Program-made: the position numbers and the translations under genes | Source: Nitrospira sp. | GTDB lineage: Bacteria; Nitrospirota; Nitrospiria; Nitrospirales; Nitrospiraceae | DNA: 64,000 bases | Direction: 5' to 3' | Assembly: GCA_018242685.1 (NCBI GenBank) | Contig: JAFEBM010000019.1 | Coordinates: 1 to 64,000, forward strand | In this document: positions 35,402 through 45,673 of the stretch, in pieces | How the letters are laid out: each line of letters starts with the position of its first letter | How positions within the stretch are numbered: the first letter of the stretch is position 1 | Notes under the pieces: model-generated | What the model was told of the DNA's origin: nothing | Seen by the model: only the letters and a program-made list of their open reading frames with translations | Database searches by the model: none

Positions 35402-36519
35402 CGATTGTGGTTGCAGCGGGTGGGACCGGCGGGCATCTCTATCCGGCCGTCGCGCTGGCTCGAGAATTTCTGCGCCGCGATCCTTCCACGAACATTCTCT
35501 TTGTCGGAACAGTGCGCGGGGTCGAGTCCAGGGTGCTCGCTCATGAAGGATTCGAGTTAGCGTTGATCACCGCGAATCCGGTCATGGGTAAGGGACTGCT
35601 GAATGTCGTCAAGGGAGTGCTGTCTGTGCCTATTGGGATCCGGCAATCGCTAGCCATCCTGAAGCGGCGGCGGGCTGATTTAGTCATCGGAGTCGGTGGC
35701 TATACGAGTCCGACCATGTTGGTCGCTGCCGCCTTGAAAGGAATTGCCCGCGTGATTCTGGAGCCAAATGCCCATCCAGGATTGGCCAACAAAGTCGTCG
35801 CTTCATTTGCTCAGAGGGTTTTTTTGGCCTTTGAGTCGGCCGGGACTTTCTTTGACCGACGAAAGATTCGCATCGTCGGGACACCGATCCGACAAGAGTT
35901 CTTGGTGCAGCCGGCCGACAACGCGTCAACCAAGCAAGCAGGCAGGCACCTGCTGATTTTCGGTGGGAGCCAAGGGGCCAAGGCCATCAATACCGCGGTC
36001 CTGGAAGGGTTACCTCTACTGAACCAACGTCTTCCCGGCCTGACCATCACGCATCAAACCGGAGAGGGAGATTTTGAGCGAGTCAGAGATGGGTACCGAT
36101 CGCTGGGTATCCAAGCCAAGGTCGTGTCTTTTCTCTACGAGATGCCCGCCGTTCTTCGGACGGCCGATCTGGTGGTGGCTCGTGCCGGTGCGATGACGAT
36201 TGCCGAACTGACGGCCTGTGGGAAAGCCGCGATTCTGATTCCGCTGCCGACGGCTATCTATGATCATCAGATGAAGAACGCGCGAGTGATGGAAGTCGCG
36301 GGAGGTGCCGTTGTTCTTCCGCAGGCAGATCTGACCGGAGGGAAGCTGGGCGAACTGATCGAAGCTGTTTTATCGAACCCGCAGCGACTGGAGAAGATGC
36401 AACGGAAGAGTTTGGAGATGAGGCGAATCGATGCCGGCGAAGTGATCGTCGACGAATGTTATGCGCTGATGGGACTGACACATGACATCAACCAGCCTGC
36501 GAGAGTGACCGGAGGTTAA
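35398..36519 (+). CDS. murG: UDP-GlcNAc:lipid I GlcNAc transferase
   Basis: 373 residues, GT28. VAAGGTGGHLYPAVALA at the N-terminus, GVGGYTSPTMLVAAAL and EPNAHPGLANKV in the lipid I domain, then FGGSQGAKAIN and ARAGAMTIAEL for UDP-GlcNAc. Produces lipid II at the inner membrane. It overlaps ftsW by 4 bp. Confidence 0.95.
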   Translation: MTIVVAAGGTGGHLYPAVALAREFLRRDPSTNILFVGTVRGVESRVLAHEGFELALITANPVMGKGLLNVVKGVLSVPIGIRQSLAILKRRRADLVIGVGGYTSPTMLVAAALKGIARVILEPNAHPGLANKVVASFAQRVFLAFESAGTFFDRRKIRIVGTPIRQEFLVQPADNASTKQAGRHLLIFGGSQGAKAINTAVLEGLPLLNQRLPGLTITHQTGEGDFERVRDGYRSLGIQAKVVSFLYEMPAVLRTADLVVARAGAMTIAELTACGKAAILIPLPTAIYDHQMKNARVMEVAGGAVVLPQADLTGGKLGELIEAVLSNPQRLEKMQRKSLEMRRIDAGEVIVDECYALMGLTHDINQPARVTGG

Positions 36520-36580
36520 GGTTGTTGGAGAACGAGAGATTGGATCACAGACTTCTGCGGGACGACAAAGGCTAAACCGT

Positions 36581-37972
36581 ATGACGCTCTTTCGCAAGAC
36601 ACAGCAGATTCATCTCGTCGGAATCGGCGGAGCCGGTATGAGCGGCATCGCAGAAGTTCTCCTCACGATGGGATACAAAGTGACCGGTTCCGATTTGCAC
36701 GCTTCGGAGACGACGAAGCGACTTGAAGAACTCGGTGGAAAAGTGTTCGTCGGTCATCAGGAGTCCAATGTGGGGGAGGCGCAAGTTGTGGTCATCTCTT
36801 CCGCCGTGGCGGCGAGCAATCCCGAAGTTGTGGCCGCAAAGGCGAAGCAGATTCCGGTGATTCCTCGGGCGGAGATGTTGGCGGAACTGATGCGTCTGAA
36901 GTTTGGAGTAGCCATCGCCGGCGCTCATGGAAAGACCACCACCACGTCGATGGTCGCGAACGTGTTGGCAGAAGGTGGCCTTGACCCCACGATGGTGATT
37001 GGAGGCAAGGTCAACGCCTTGGGTAGTCACGCGCGGCTTGGACGAGGCGACTTGCTTGTGGCGGAGGCAGACGAAAGCGATGGATCGTTTCTTCGGCTCT
37101 CTCCGACCATCGTGGCGGTGACCAATCTGGACCGCGAGCACCTTGACCACTATGGGTCGATGGAACGCATCAATGAAAGTTTCTTGGAGTTCATCAACAA
37201 AATCCCCTTTTATGGGTTGGCGGTACTGTGCGGCGATGACGATCATTTGACCGCCCTGTTCCCTCGCTTGGTCAAACGGTATCACACCTACGGGCTTCGT
37301 GATCGGGACGGGACGGCACCGGATTTCAAGGCAACCGATATCAGCCTGAGACAATGGGGTGCTGAGTTTCGGACGTATTTTCGTGGAAGGGATCTTGGCC
37401 CCTTCCGATTGGCCGTGCCGGGCATCCACAACGTTTCAAATGCGTTGGTGGCCATTGCGATCGGCTTCGAGTTGGAGATTCCTGTCGATCTGATTCGCAA
37501 AGGGTTGGCGGCCTTCACGGGAGTCGAGCGGCGATTTCATTTGCGAGGTGAAGCCGGCGGTATCATGGTGGTCGATGACTATGGTCACCATCCTACCGAG
37601 GTGAAAGCGACCCTCGCTGCCGCCAAGCAGGGCTGGGACCGTCGATTAGTCGTTCTGTTTCAGCCGCATCGGTACAGCCGGACGAGGGATTGCATTGGAG
37701 AGTTCGCGCATGCCTTCGATGATGCCGACCTGCTGTTCACGACGGAAATTTATCCGGCAGGTGAATCACCGATACCGGGAGTTTCCGGAGCAGCCCTCGC
37801 TGAAACGATCAAGTCGTCCGGCCATCCATCGGTGAACTTCATCGAGCGCAAGGAACTGCTGCCGGATCAGGTACTACCTCATCTAAGATCTGGCGATCTC
37901 GTCCTCACGTTGGGCGCGGGTGATATCTGGAAGGCTGGAACCGGAATTCTTGCTCGGCTTGAGTCTGCGTGA
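36581..37972 (+). CDS. murC: UDP-MurNAc:L-alanine ligase
   Basis: 463 residues. HLVGIGGAGMSGIAEVL is the N-terminal UDP site, AIAGAHGKTTTTSMVA the ATP loop, EADESDGSFL and DDYGHHPTEVKATLA later motifs. First committed ligase of the stem peptide. Starts 61 bp after murG. Confidence 0.95.
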   Translation: MTLFRKTQQIHLVGIGGAGMSGIAEVLLTMGYKVTGSDLHASETTKRLEELGGKVFVGHQESNVGEAQVVVISSAVAASNPEVVAAKAKQIPVIPRAEMLAELMRLKFGVAIAGAHGKTTTTSMVANVLAEGGLDPTMVIGGKVNALGSHARLGRGDLLVAEADESDGSFLRLSPTIVAVTNLDREHLDHYGSMERINESFLEFINKIPFYGLAVLCGDDDHLTALFPRLVKRYHTYGLRDRDGTAPDFKATDISLRQWGAEFRTYFRGRDLGPFRLAVPGIHNVSNALVAIAIGFELEIPVDLIRKGLAAFTGVERRFHLRGEAGGIMVVDDYGHHPTEVKATLAAAKQGWDRRLVVLFQPHRYSRTRDCIGEFAHAFDDADLLFTTEIYPAGESPIPGVSGAALAETIKSSGHPSVNFIERKELLPDQVLPHLRSGDLVLTLGAGDIWKAGTGILARLESA

Positions 37973-37978
37973 TGGGTC

Positions 37979-38923
37979 ATGATGCATCGAGTGCAAACGG
38001 ATGGAACGAAGGTACGATCATTGCGGGTACAGCACAGATTGGAATCTGCCGTGGCGAGCGTTCGCGGGCTGGTTCGCTTCAATGCATCGCTTAAAGAGTA
38101 CACATCGTTTCACATCGGTGGTCCGGCCGATGTGTTGGTGGAGCCGGCTGATGTCGAGGATATTGTCCGTCTTGCGAAGCAGACGCGCGAACAGAAACTG
38201 CCGATCTTTGTATTGGGTGGCACCAACCTCCTCGTTCGAGACAAAGGAATTCGAGGTGTGGTGGTCAGTCTGGCAAAATTACGAGCAATCAAAGAAGAAC
38301 CAGGATCCGTGTTGTATGCCGAAGGCGGCGTCGGTATGCCGACGCTGATCGGCTATGCTATCCGCCGGTCTTTGTCCGGATTGGAGTGGGCGGCTGGTAT
38401 TCCCGGTACCGTCGCAGGTTGTGTCGTGATGAACGCAGGAACACGGCTCGGTGAAATGAAAGACTCGGTGAAGGCCGTCCGGATCGTGTCGCCGAAAGGC
38501 GCACTGATTGACTGCCCGGCAGAAGCAATCGAGTTTCGGTATCGCCGGGCGATGTTGCCGTCGGGTGTTATGGTCGGAGTATGGCTGCAGCTGAGGCAGG
38601 GAGTGCGGTCGGACATCGAAAAGGTCGTGAAAGAGTATCTCCATTACCGCCGTGAGACGCAGCCGCTCGCGCTGCCGAGCGCCGGCTGCGTGTTCAAGAA
38701 TCCACTGAATGATTCGGCGGGGAGAGTCGTCGAGGCGGCAGGACTCAAAGGAACATCGGTCGGTGATGCACTGGTTTCAACCAAGCATGCCAATTTTATC
38801 GTGAATCAAGGGCATGCCAGTGCCGCCGACGTGCTCTTGCTGATCAAGAAAGTGCGCGCTCGAATCGCCCAACAGACGGGGATCAAATTGGAGCTGGAAT
38901 TGAAAGTTGTGGGTGAAGCGTAG
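37979..38923 (+). CDS. murB: UDP-N-acetylenolpyruvoylglucosamine reductase
   Basis: 314 residues, FAD enzyme. SFHIGGPADVLVEPAD and VLGGTNLLVRDKGIRGVV bind FAD, AGIPGTVAGCVVMNAG follows, and the catalytic serine lies in PSAGCVFKNP. Makes UDP-MurNAc. Six bases after murC; two consecutive ATGs are possible starts. Confidence 0.94.
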   Translation: MMHRVQTDGTKVRSLRVQHRLESAVASVRGLVRFNASLKEYTSFHIGGPADVLVEPADVEDIVRLAKQTREQKLPIFVLGGTNLLVRDKGIRGVVVSLAKLRAIKEEPGSVLYAEGGVGMPTLIGYAIRRSLSGLEWAAGIPGTVAGCVVMNAGTRLGEMKDSVKAVRIVSPKGALIDCPAEAIEFRYRRAMLPSGVMVGVWLQLRQGVRSDIEKVVKEYLHYRRETQPLALPSAGCVFKNPLNDSAGRVVEAAGLKGTSVGDALVSTKHANFIVNQGHASAADVLLLIKKVRARIAQQTGIKLELELKVVGEA

Positions 38924-38944
38924 AGAAAGGGAATAGTCGTAACA

Positions 38945-39922
38945 ATGGGTCGTATAACAAATGCCCGGATCGGCGTACTCATGGGAGGGCGATCTTCTGA
39001 GCGGGATATTTCGCTGAAAACCGGTCAAGCAGTTCATCAGGCGCTCATCCGTCGAGGATACGATGCGGTGGCCATCGACGTCACCGATCGTCTGTATCGA
39101 GATTTAGAAGATCAGAAGGTCGCCATTGCCTTTCTCTCGCTGCATGGACCGGGTGGTGAGGATGGAACCGTCCAGGGATTTCTCGAGTCATTGGGAATTC
39201 CCTATACCGGCTCCGGTGTACGCGCGAGTGCCGTAGGAATGCATAAGGCGGTTACAAAAACGATATTGGCCGCACATGGTATTCCAATCCCTGCCGGAAC
39301 CGTTGTGCAGGAATGCGACAGGCCGTCATTGGCGAAGGTCCTAAGACAGACAAAATTGAAATTACCGATTGTCGTCAAACCGGTTTCACAGGGATCCACG
39401 ATCGGCATCACCGTCGTGCGCCGAGCCGGCCAATGGAAGGAGGCTCTCGACCTGGCCCATCGCTATGATCCCGAGGTGATGGTGGAGAGTTATATTCCCG
39501 GACATGAAGCGACCGTGTCCATTCTGCGAACAGCGGCGAAAGGTCCGAAAGTACTTCCGGCCATTGAGATCGTGGCGCCCGATGGTTTTTACGACTTCTC
39601 GGCAAAATATCAGAAGGGCAGGACCCAGTATCTCTGTCCCGCTCCGCTCCCTCCCAAGGTGGTTCACTGCATCAGCGAGCTGGCGAGGCGAACGTACGAG
39701 GTGTTGGGGTGCGAGGGAGCCGCTCGCGTGGATTTTCGCATCACTCCGAGAGGTCGGCCGTATGTCTTGGAAGTTAATACGGTTCCTGGCATGACGGAAA
39801 CGAGTCTGCTGCCTATGGCCGCAGCTCAAGCGGGAATTGCGTATGACGACTTGGTCGAACACATTCTACAGTCGGCGCTCGATCGCGCGAGTCGCTTTGC
39901 ACGGATAGTCCCAAAGGGGTGA
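38945..39922 (+). CDS. ddl: D-alanine-D-alanine ligase
   Basis: 325 residues, ATP-grasp. GVLMGGRSSERDISLKTG, LHGPGGEDGTVQGFLE, VKPVSQGSTIGITVV, and EVNTVPGMTETSLLP are all conserved. Supplies D-Ala-D-Ala to MurF. Its stop overlaps the ftsQ start. Confidence 0.95.
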   Translation: MGRITNARIGVLMGGRSSERDISLKTGQAVHQALIRRGYDAVAIDVTDRLYRDLEDQKVAIAFLSLHGPGGEDGTVQGFLESLGIPYTGSGVRASAVGMHKAVTKTILAAHGIPIPAGTVVQECDRPSLAKVLRQTKLKLPIVVKPVSQGSTIGITVVRRAGQWKEALDLAHRYDPEVMVESYIPGHEATVSILRTAAKGPKVLPAIEIVAPDGFYDFSAKYQKGRTQYLCPAPLPPKVVHCISELARRTYEVLGCEGAARVDFRITPRGRPYVLEVNTVPGMTETSLLPMAAAQAGIAYDDLVEHILQSALDRASRFARIVPKG

Positions 39923-40785
39923 GTGTCATGCGATTCTTTGAAAGAAAGCGACGACCTCGTCCAGCGGGGCCACGAAAGAATCAGTGGAAGGATCCGCAAG
40001 GAGAGAGAGCAGTGAAGGAAGCCAGTCGGGCGAAAATAGCCAGACGGAACGCCCTTGTTCGAAGAGTCGGACTGGCGGCCGGTACGGGGCTCGTGGCATG
40101 GCTGGTCGTGATGGGCACGCGATATTCCGGTCCTACGCTCCAAACGTTGCTGGAAATCAAGACGATCACAGTTGAAGGAGAGCACCACATCGATAAGCAG
40201 AAAGTATTGGAGCTTGCAAAGGTGAAACCCGGTACAGGACTCCACCATATTGTCACGAGAGTGATTAAGGGGCAGGTGGAATCTCATCCGTGGGTCAAAG
40301 AGGCCGAAGTGACCCGGGTTCCGTTTCATGAGTTACGCATATCCCTGGTCGAACGAATACCTGCCGCCGTCATCCGTGCAGATTCCCAAAACTTTCTGAC
40401 TGATGCCGAGGGGCATGTGCTGACCAGGCTTGGTCAGGCCGATGATGACGCCTTGCCTCTCGTGACCGGAATCGATTCCCAAGGCTTGTTGGATGGAACC
40501 GAATCGGTGCGACAGGTCATCGCGTCCGGCATCAAGCTTGCGAAATTGGTCGGGCAAACATTCGAAGGCCGGCTGCAAGTGAACGCGGAAAACCCGTCAA
40601 ACTTTGTCGCACTCGTACAGGGAATGCGATTCCAGTTCGGTGCAGAAGCGGTCGGAGAGCAGTGGGAACGGTTCCGACGCGTCAAACCGACTCTCAAAGC
40701 TCTGAACGTTGACGGTCATGGACGCAGAGCAAACGAAGTGGACCTCCGGTACGAAAATCGAATCGTCGTACGGGAAGGAGGGTGA
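39919..40785 (+). CDS. ftsQ: Cell division protein FtsQ
   Basis: 288 residues: basic cytoplasmic N-terminus (ERKRRPRPAGPRKNQW), one transmembrane helix near residue 55, then a POTRA domain (LEIKTITVEGEHHIDKQKVL) and the FtsQ domain. Part of FtsQLB. The GTG start overlaps the ddl stop; AAAGGGG precedes it. Confidence 0.88.
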   Translation: MSVMRFFERKRRPRPAGPRKNQWKDPQGERAVKEASRAKIARRNALVRRVGLAAGTGLVAWLVVMGTRYSGPTLQTLLEIKTITVEGEHHIDKQKVLELAKVKPGTGLHHIVTRVIKGQVESHPWVKEAEVTRVPFHELRISLVERIPAAVIRADSQNFLTDAEGHVLTRLGQADDDALPLVTGIDSQGLLDGTESVRQVIASGIKLAKLVGQTFEGRLQVNAENPSNFVALVQGMRFQFGAEAVGEQWERFRRVKPTLKALNVDGHGRRANEVDLRYENRIVVREGG

Positions 40786-42023
40786 TTGCGGTGTCGAAGC
40801 GGGATCAAATTCTGGTCGGACTCGACATCGGAACCACGAAGATTTGTGCGATCGTGGCGGAGATGACCGATGCCGCAGGGCTCAGTATTATCGGTGTCGG
40901 ATCGTGTCCTTCCCGCGGCTTACGGAAAGGCGTCGTCGTTGATATCGAAAGCACCGTCGAGTCCATCAAGAAAGCGGTCGAAGAAGCGGAGTTGATGGCG
41001 GCGGTCCAGATCAACTCGGTCTACACCGGCATTGCGGGCAGTCACATTTCCGCTGAAAACTGCAAGGGCGTCGTAGCACTGAAACGGGCGGAGGTGACAC
41101 GCGAAGACATTCAACGGGCCATCGAAAGCGCGCGGACACTCGCCGTGATCCCCCACGAACGCAGGATTCTTCATGTGTTACCGCGAGAGTTTATGGTGGA
41201 TGGGCAGGAAGGTGTGCGCGAGCCGTTGGGTCTGTCGGGTAATCGTTTGGAAGTCAACGTGCATGTCATCACCGGCGCCGTGACCTCCGCTCAGAACATT
41301 GTGAAGAGCGTGAATCGAGCCGGACTCGACGTTGTCGACATCATTCTCCAACCATTGGCGTCCAGCGAGGCGGTGTTGAGTCAAGAGGAGCGCGACTTAG
41401 GCGTGGCGATGGTGGACTTGGGAGGAGGAACGACGGACCTGGCTATTTTTCTGGACGGCAGCATCCGTCACTCGGCGGTCCTTCCCATCGGCGGCCAAAA
41501 CTTGACGAAGGATTTAGCCATCGGCCTCCTTACCTCGCAGACTGAGGCTGAGAAAATCAAAACTCAGTATGGTGTTGCGCAGACTGAGTTGGTAACCGAA
41601 CATCAGATCGTCGAAGTGCCGTCGGTCGGAGATCGTCCGGCTCGTGCATTCTCCAGACGGGATATTGCCGAGATCTTGGAGCCGCGTGTTGATGAGATGT
41701 TTGAGCTCGTCCGAAGAGAAATCGTGCGCGCCGGCTATGAAGGGATGCTGGGCGCCGGCGTCGTGATTACCGGCGGTACGTCTTTATTGGACGGGATGCT
41801 CGATGCCGCTGAGAAGGGCTTGAACTTGCCGGCACGACGAGGCATGCCTTCCGGTGTCGGAGGATTGCGCGATATTGTCGGCCATCCCAGTCATTCGACC
41901 GGGGTCGGTCTGTTGCTACACGGCCGGCGACATGTCGAGGAGCTGGAAACGGCCGGGCTTCGCAATGGGGGAACTTGGGCCAAAATGCGTGGGTGGACGA
42001 AACGGGTGCTGGAGGTTTTTTAA
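40782..42023 (+). CDS. ftsA: Cell division protein FtsA
   Basis: 413 residues, actin-like ATPase tethering FtsZ to the membrane. VGLDIGTTKICAIVAEM (phosphate 1), VDLGGGTTDLAIF (phosphate 2) and GVVITGGTSLLDGM (adenosine) are present. The C-terminal KMRGWTKRVLEVF is the amphipathic membrane-targeting helix. The GTG start overlaps ftsQ. Confidence 0.94.
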   Translation: MIAVSKRDQILVGLDIGTTKICAIVAEMTDAAGLSIIGVGSCPSRGLRKGVVVDIESTVESIKKAVEEAELMAAVQINSVYTGIAGSHISAENCKGVVALKRAEVTREDIQRAIESARTLAVIPHERRILHVLPREFMVDGQEGVREPLGLSGNRLEVNVHVITGAVTSAQNIVKSVNRAGLDVVDIILQPLASSEAVLSQEERDLGVAMVDLGGGTTDLAIFLDGSIRHSAVLPIGGQNLTKDLAIGLLTSQTEAEKIKTQYGVAQTELVTEHQIVEVPSVGDRPARAFSRRDIAEILEPRVDEMFELVRREIVRAGYEGMLGAGVVITGGTSLLDGMLDAAEKGLNLPARRGMPSGVGGLRDIVGHPSHSTGVGLLLHGRRHVEELETAGLRNGGTWAKMRGWTKRVLEVF

Positions 42024-42085
42024 CCTTTGAACCCTTGCGGGCGGCGGATGGGTCGTCATGCGAGGCGATGTGAGGAGGTGCCCCA

Positions 42086-43282
42086 ATGTTCTCATTTCAG
42101 GAAGATCTACTGTCGCCGGTCCGCATCAAGGTGATCGGAATCGGCGGAGGCGGGTGCAATGCGATCAATACGATGATCACCTCCGGACTGGCGCGCGTCG
42201 ATTTTATCGCGAGTAACACCGACCTACAGGCGCTTGATCGATCGCTGGCGCCCTATAAGATCCAACTCGGGCCGGAACGAACCCGCGGATTGGGAGCGGG
42301 GGCAAAGCCGGAGATCGGGAGAGATGCCGCGCTTGAGAGTAAAGAGCACATCCGGGAGTGTCTTGAAGGGGCCGATATGGTCTTCGTCACGGCAGGGATG
42401 GGAGGAGGGACCGGCACCGGGGCCGCCCCTATTGTGGCCAGCATCGCCCGTGAAATGGGTATCCTCACGGTAGGTGTCGTCACGAGACCATTTCAGTATG
42501 AAGGCAAACGGCGAAACAAGCATGCGGAAGAAGGAATTCGCGACTTGCGTCGGCACGTCGATACATTGCTCGTCATTCCTAACCAGCGGCTGCTGGGGAT
42601 TGTCGATAAATCGACCCCGCTTCTCGAAGCGTTCAAAGTCGCGGATGACGTGTTGCGGCAGGCTATCCAAGGCATCGCCGACGTCATTACGACCACCGGA
42701 CATGTGAACGTCGATTTTGCCGATGTCCGTACCGTGATGTCACACACCGGACGAGCGGTCATGGGCATGGGCGTTTCCTATGGGCCGAATCGGGCGATCG
42801 AAGCCGCTCAAAAGGCCATGTGCAGTCCTCTCCTAGAGGAAGGAAGTGTCGAAGGGGCTCGCGGCGTCCTCCTGAATATTACGGGCGGCCCCAGCATGTC
42901 GCTGCACGAGATCGAGGAAGCCGCCTCCATCATCCAAGAGACGGCAGATCCCGAAGCCAATATCATTGTCGGTCAAGTCATCAACCCAGAGATGGGCGAA
43001 GAACTGATCATTACGGTGATCGCGACCGGGTTTGAACGAGAAGAGGACTCAGCGGCAGCCACGATTGGAGCTGATAGGGGAATGAGTCGGCCGGCCAAAC
43101 CCGTTCCATCAGCGTTGGCAGGCATGGGCGCGTCACTGGCGGTAGATCGCCCGATGAAAGACCTCGATCGTCCCGCCTTTTTGCGGAGAATGAACGAGGC
43201 GCGGGAGTCGATGGATCGGGCGGTGCTGACTGCCGAAGATGAATGGGATGTGCCGACATTTCTTCGTAAACAAACAGACTGA
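42086..43282 (+). CDS. ftsZ: Cell division GTPase FtsZ
   Basis: 398 residues, tubulin homologue forming the Z ring. [13 protein letters not shown], the tubulin loop in [16 protein letters not shown], and [19 protein letters not shown] variable linker leads to the conserved C-terminal peptide DVPTFLRKQ that binds FtsA. GAGGAGG-like site upstream. Confidence 0.96.
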   Translation: MFSFQEDLLSPVRIKVIGIGGGGCNAINTMITSGLARVDFIASNTDLQALDRSLAPYKIQLGPERTRGLGAGAKPEIGRDAALESKEHIRECLEGADMVFVTAGMGGGTGTGAAPIVASIAREMGILTVGVVTRPFQYEGKRRNKHAEEGIRDLRRHVDTLLVIPNQRLLGIVDKSTPLLEAFKVADDVLRQAIQGIADVITTTGHVNVDFADVRTVMSHTGRAVMGMGVSYGPNRAIEAAQKAMCSPLLEEGSVEGARGVLLNITGGPSMSLHEIEEAASIIQETADPEANIIVGQVINPEMGEELIITVIATGFEREEDSAAATIGADRGMSRPAKPVPSALAGMGASLAVDRPMKDLDRPAFLRRMNEARESMDRAVLTAEDEWDVPTFLRKQTD

Positions 43283-43323
43283 CCGCGCGGATCTCTTTAC
43301 GTGATGAGGTGGTGAGCCTGAAT

Positions 43324-44067
43324 ATGACAAGCGCATCAGTCATTACCGTGCCGGCGTTTGCGGATGCCGAGAGTCAGGTTCGCCATTTTTTCGGAACCCG
43401 TCGACATGCCATGGATCTTGGGCTTGAAGTGGGGGTCCCGCGGAGGGGAATCGCGGGCACGGCGTCGTCCTCATGGACGCTCTCAGTGAAGCAAGTCCAT
43501 GGAACGGAAGCGCTGGTGGTGGACCGTGCCTTGGCTCCAACGGACCGATTTCTGGGAGGTTGGGATGCCTTGGTCACTGATCAACCTGGGATCATGGTGG
43601 CGGTACGGACGGCAGATTGTGTTCCAATCCTGATGTATGATCCTAAACGTCGGGTCGTGGCCGCTGTCCATGCCGGCTGGCGGGGGGCTGTTGCCGGCAT
43701 TATCCCCAAAACACTGGCACTCTTGGAGTCTCGCTTTGGCTCGCGTCCAGAGCAGGTACGAATCAGCATCGGCCCATCCGCTGGGGTTTGCTGCTATGAG
43801 GTGGACGAGCCGGTTCTCGACCGTCTGTGTCAGGGATTTTCGGACTGGAACAAAGTGGTAAGCCCGAGAGGAGACGGAAAGGCGCATCTTGATTTGAAGG
43901 CGCTCGTCAAAGCACAGGCGCAAGCCCTCGGGACGGCCCCGAAGTCCATCACGACCGTCAATCTCTGTACGATTTGCCATGAAGACCTCTTTTTTTCCTA
44001 TCGACGTGAGAGGAAAGTCAACGACACCATGGTCAGTGCCATTGGGTTGCCGATGGGACGAGGATAA
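43324..44067 (+). CDS. pgeF: Multicopper-type laccase-domain protein, purine nucleoside phosphorylase / peptidoglycan editing factor
   Basis: About 247 residues (YfiH/YlmD family). Zinc ligands: VKQVHG (His), RTADCVPIL (Cys), VHAGWRGAVAG (His). The active site is conserved. Members act on purine nucleosides and remove mis-incorporated L-Ser from wall precursors. It follows ftsZ, as in several phyla. The GTG at 43309 is an alternative start. Confidence 0.88.
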   Translation: MTSASVITVPAFADAESQVRHFFGTRRHAMDLGLEVGVPRRGIAGTASSSWTLSVKQVHGTEALVVDRALAPTDRFLGGWDALVTDQPGIMVAVRTADCVPILMYDPKRRVVAAVHAGWRGAVAGIIPKTLALLESRFGSRPEQVRISIGPSAGVCCYEVDEPVLDRLCQGFSDWNKVVSPRGDGKAHLDLKALVKAQAQALGTAPKSITTVNLCTICHEDLFFSYRRERKVNDTMVSAIGLPMGRG

Positions 44068-44145
44068 GTCAGATGCTGCCAATTCCGAGGCTCTTCCGCT
44101 AGAATAAGGACGGTTCGCTGAATGGGCGGCCGCGATTCATGGGAG

Positions 44146-44862
44146 ATGCCGATGGAACTGCTCATCTCGGAAGCGATAGCGAAAGGTGTTCAATCGGTTC
44201 TCACGAAAATTCGGTCGGCGGAAGAGAAAGCGGGACGTCCTGCGGGTACGGTGCGACTGGTAGCCGCGACGAAGACCGTGACGGTCGAACACATTGCAGA
44301 AGCGGTGCGTGCCGGCTTGTCTATCTTGGGCGAAAATCGTGTGCAGGAAGCGCTTCCTAAAATAGCCGCCTTCACCCAGACACCGGTTCATTGGCATTTT
44401 ATCGGACATCTGCAACGAAAGAAGGTACGGTCCGTGATCGGTCTATTCGACCTGATTCATTCAGTGGATAGTCTGGATCTGGCGCAAGAAATCGATCGCC
44501 GTGCGGGAGAGGCCGGTCGTCAGCAGAATGTCCTGCTGGAAGTGAATATCGGGAGGGAACCGACAAAGGCAGGGTTTCATCCGGACGACGTTGTGCGGTC
44601 GGTACTAATGATGGCACAACTCTCTCATGTCTGTGTCAAAGGCCTCATGACAATCCCTCCGCAGACAGCTGATCCGGATTCTGCCAGGCCATATTTTCGC
44701 CAGCTTCATGATCTCGCTCGGCAGATCGCGGCATTGGACTTACCGACCGTGAAGATGGATGAGCTGTCGATGGGAATGTCGAACGATTATGAGGTCGCCA
44801 TTGAGGAAGGGGCGACACTGGTCCGTGTCGGCACCGCCATCTTTGGAGCGCGTCATGTCTAG
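44146..44862 (+). CDS. yggS: YggS family PLP homeostasis protein
   Basis: About 238 residues, single alanine-racemase-like barrel. PLP lysine in RLVAATKTVTVEHI, then GENRVQEALPK, WHFIGHLQRKK and LSMGMSNDYEVAIEEGAT. Binds PLP without catalysis. The start could be 44146 or 44152. Overlaps proC by 8 bp. Confidence 0.92.
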   Translation: MPMELLISEAIAKGVQSVLTKIRSAEEKAGRPAGTVRLVAATKTVTVEHIAEAVRAGLSILGENRVQEALPKIAAFTQTPVHWHFIGHLQRKKVRSVIGLFDLIHSVDSLDLAQEIDRRAGEAGRQQNVLLEVNIGREPTKAGFHPDDVVRSVLMMAQLSHVCVKGLMTIPPQTADPDSARPYFRQLHDLARQIAALDLPTVKMDELSMGMSNDYEVAIEEGATLVRVGTAIFGARHV

Positions 44863-45673
44863 TTCAATGCTCACACAAAGCCTCTCCTTTGTGGGTGGTG
44901 GCCGGATGGCGGAGGCATTGATCAGTGGGGTGCTTTCCTCAAGAGGCTACAAGGCCGACCGGATTCACGTCGCTGATCCAGATACGACCAGACTGGACCA
45001 TCTTAAGAGACAGTATGGCATTCAGATTGGTCTTACGAATCATGAGGCGGTCGTCTCGGGAAATGTCGTCGTCCTGGCCGTGAAACCTCAGGTGACGGCT
45101 GAAGTCCTCAAAGAGATCGGGGATGTGCTGACGAAACGGCTCGTGATCTCGGTGGTTGCGGGAGTACGACTCGGTCGAATTATGGAGGCTTGTGGGCCGC
45201 AGGTTCGCGTCATTCGCGCGATGCCCAATACGCCGGCGATGGTCGGCGAAGGGATGACTGCTTTGGCGATGGGTCCCGGGGTAGGGGAACATGAGGTGGC
45301 CTGCGCGCGGCAGATCTTTGAATCAGTCGGCAGGGTTGTGCGCGTCGATGAGCGTTTTATGGATGCCGTGACCGGGTTGAGCGGAAGCGGACCGGCATAC
45401 GTCTTTCTCATGATTGAAGCGCTGGCCGATGGTGGCGTCAAGATGGGTTTGCCAAGAGAGACGGCCAGTCTTCTCGCAGCGCAGACCGTGTTGGGTGCGG
45501 CACGGATGGTCTTAGAAACGGGACAGCATCCGGCGCTTCTCAAAGATCAGGTGGTGTCCCCCGGCGGAACGACGATTGCGGGGTTGCATCGGCTAGAGCA
45601 GGGGGGGCTCCGAGGCCTGTTGATCGACGCCGTTGAGTCTGCGACAAAACGTTCTCAGGAGCTCGGAGGCTGA
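44855..45673 (+). CDS. proC: Pyrroline-5-carboxylate reductase
   Basis: 272 residues. SFVGGGRMAEALISG is the NAD(P) fold, VLAVKPQVTAEVL follows, and the signature at the C-terminus includes QVVSPGGTTIAGLHRLEQGG. Last step of proline synthesis. Overlaps both yggS and yggT. Confidence 0.94.
   Translation: MSSSMLTQSLSFVGGGRMAEALISGVLSSRGYKADRIHVADPDTTRLDHLKRQYGIQIGLTNHEAVVSGNVVVLAVKPQVTAEVLKEIGDVLTKRLVISVVAGVRLGRIMEACGPQVRVIRAMPNTPAMVGEGMTALAMGPGVGEHEVACARQIFESVGRVVRVDERFMDAVTGLSGSGPAYVFLMIEALADGGVKMGLPRETASLLAAQTVLGAARMVLETGQHPALLKDQVVSPGGTTIAGLHRLEQGGLRGLLIDAVESATKRSQELGG

Noticed and set aside
34015..36519. A single 834-residue frame covering ftsW and murG
   Set aside because: Only its last 373 codons (from 35398) match MurG. 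The earlier part is an open shadow frame opposite the clear FtsW sequence at 34196-35401.
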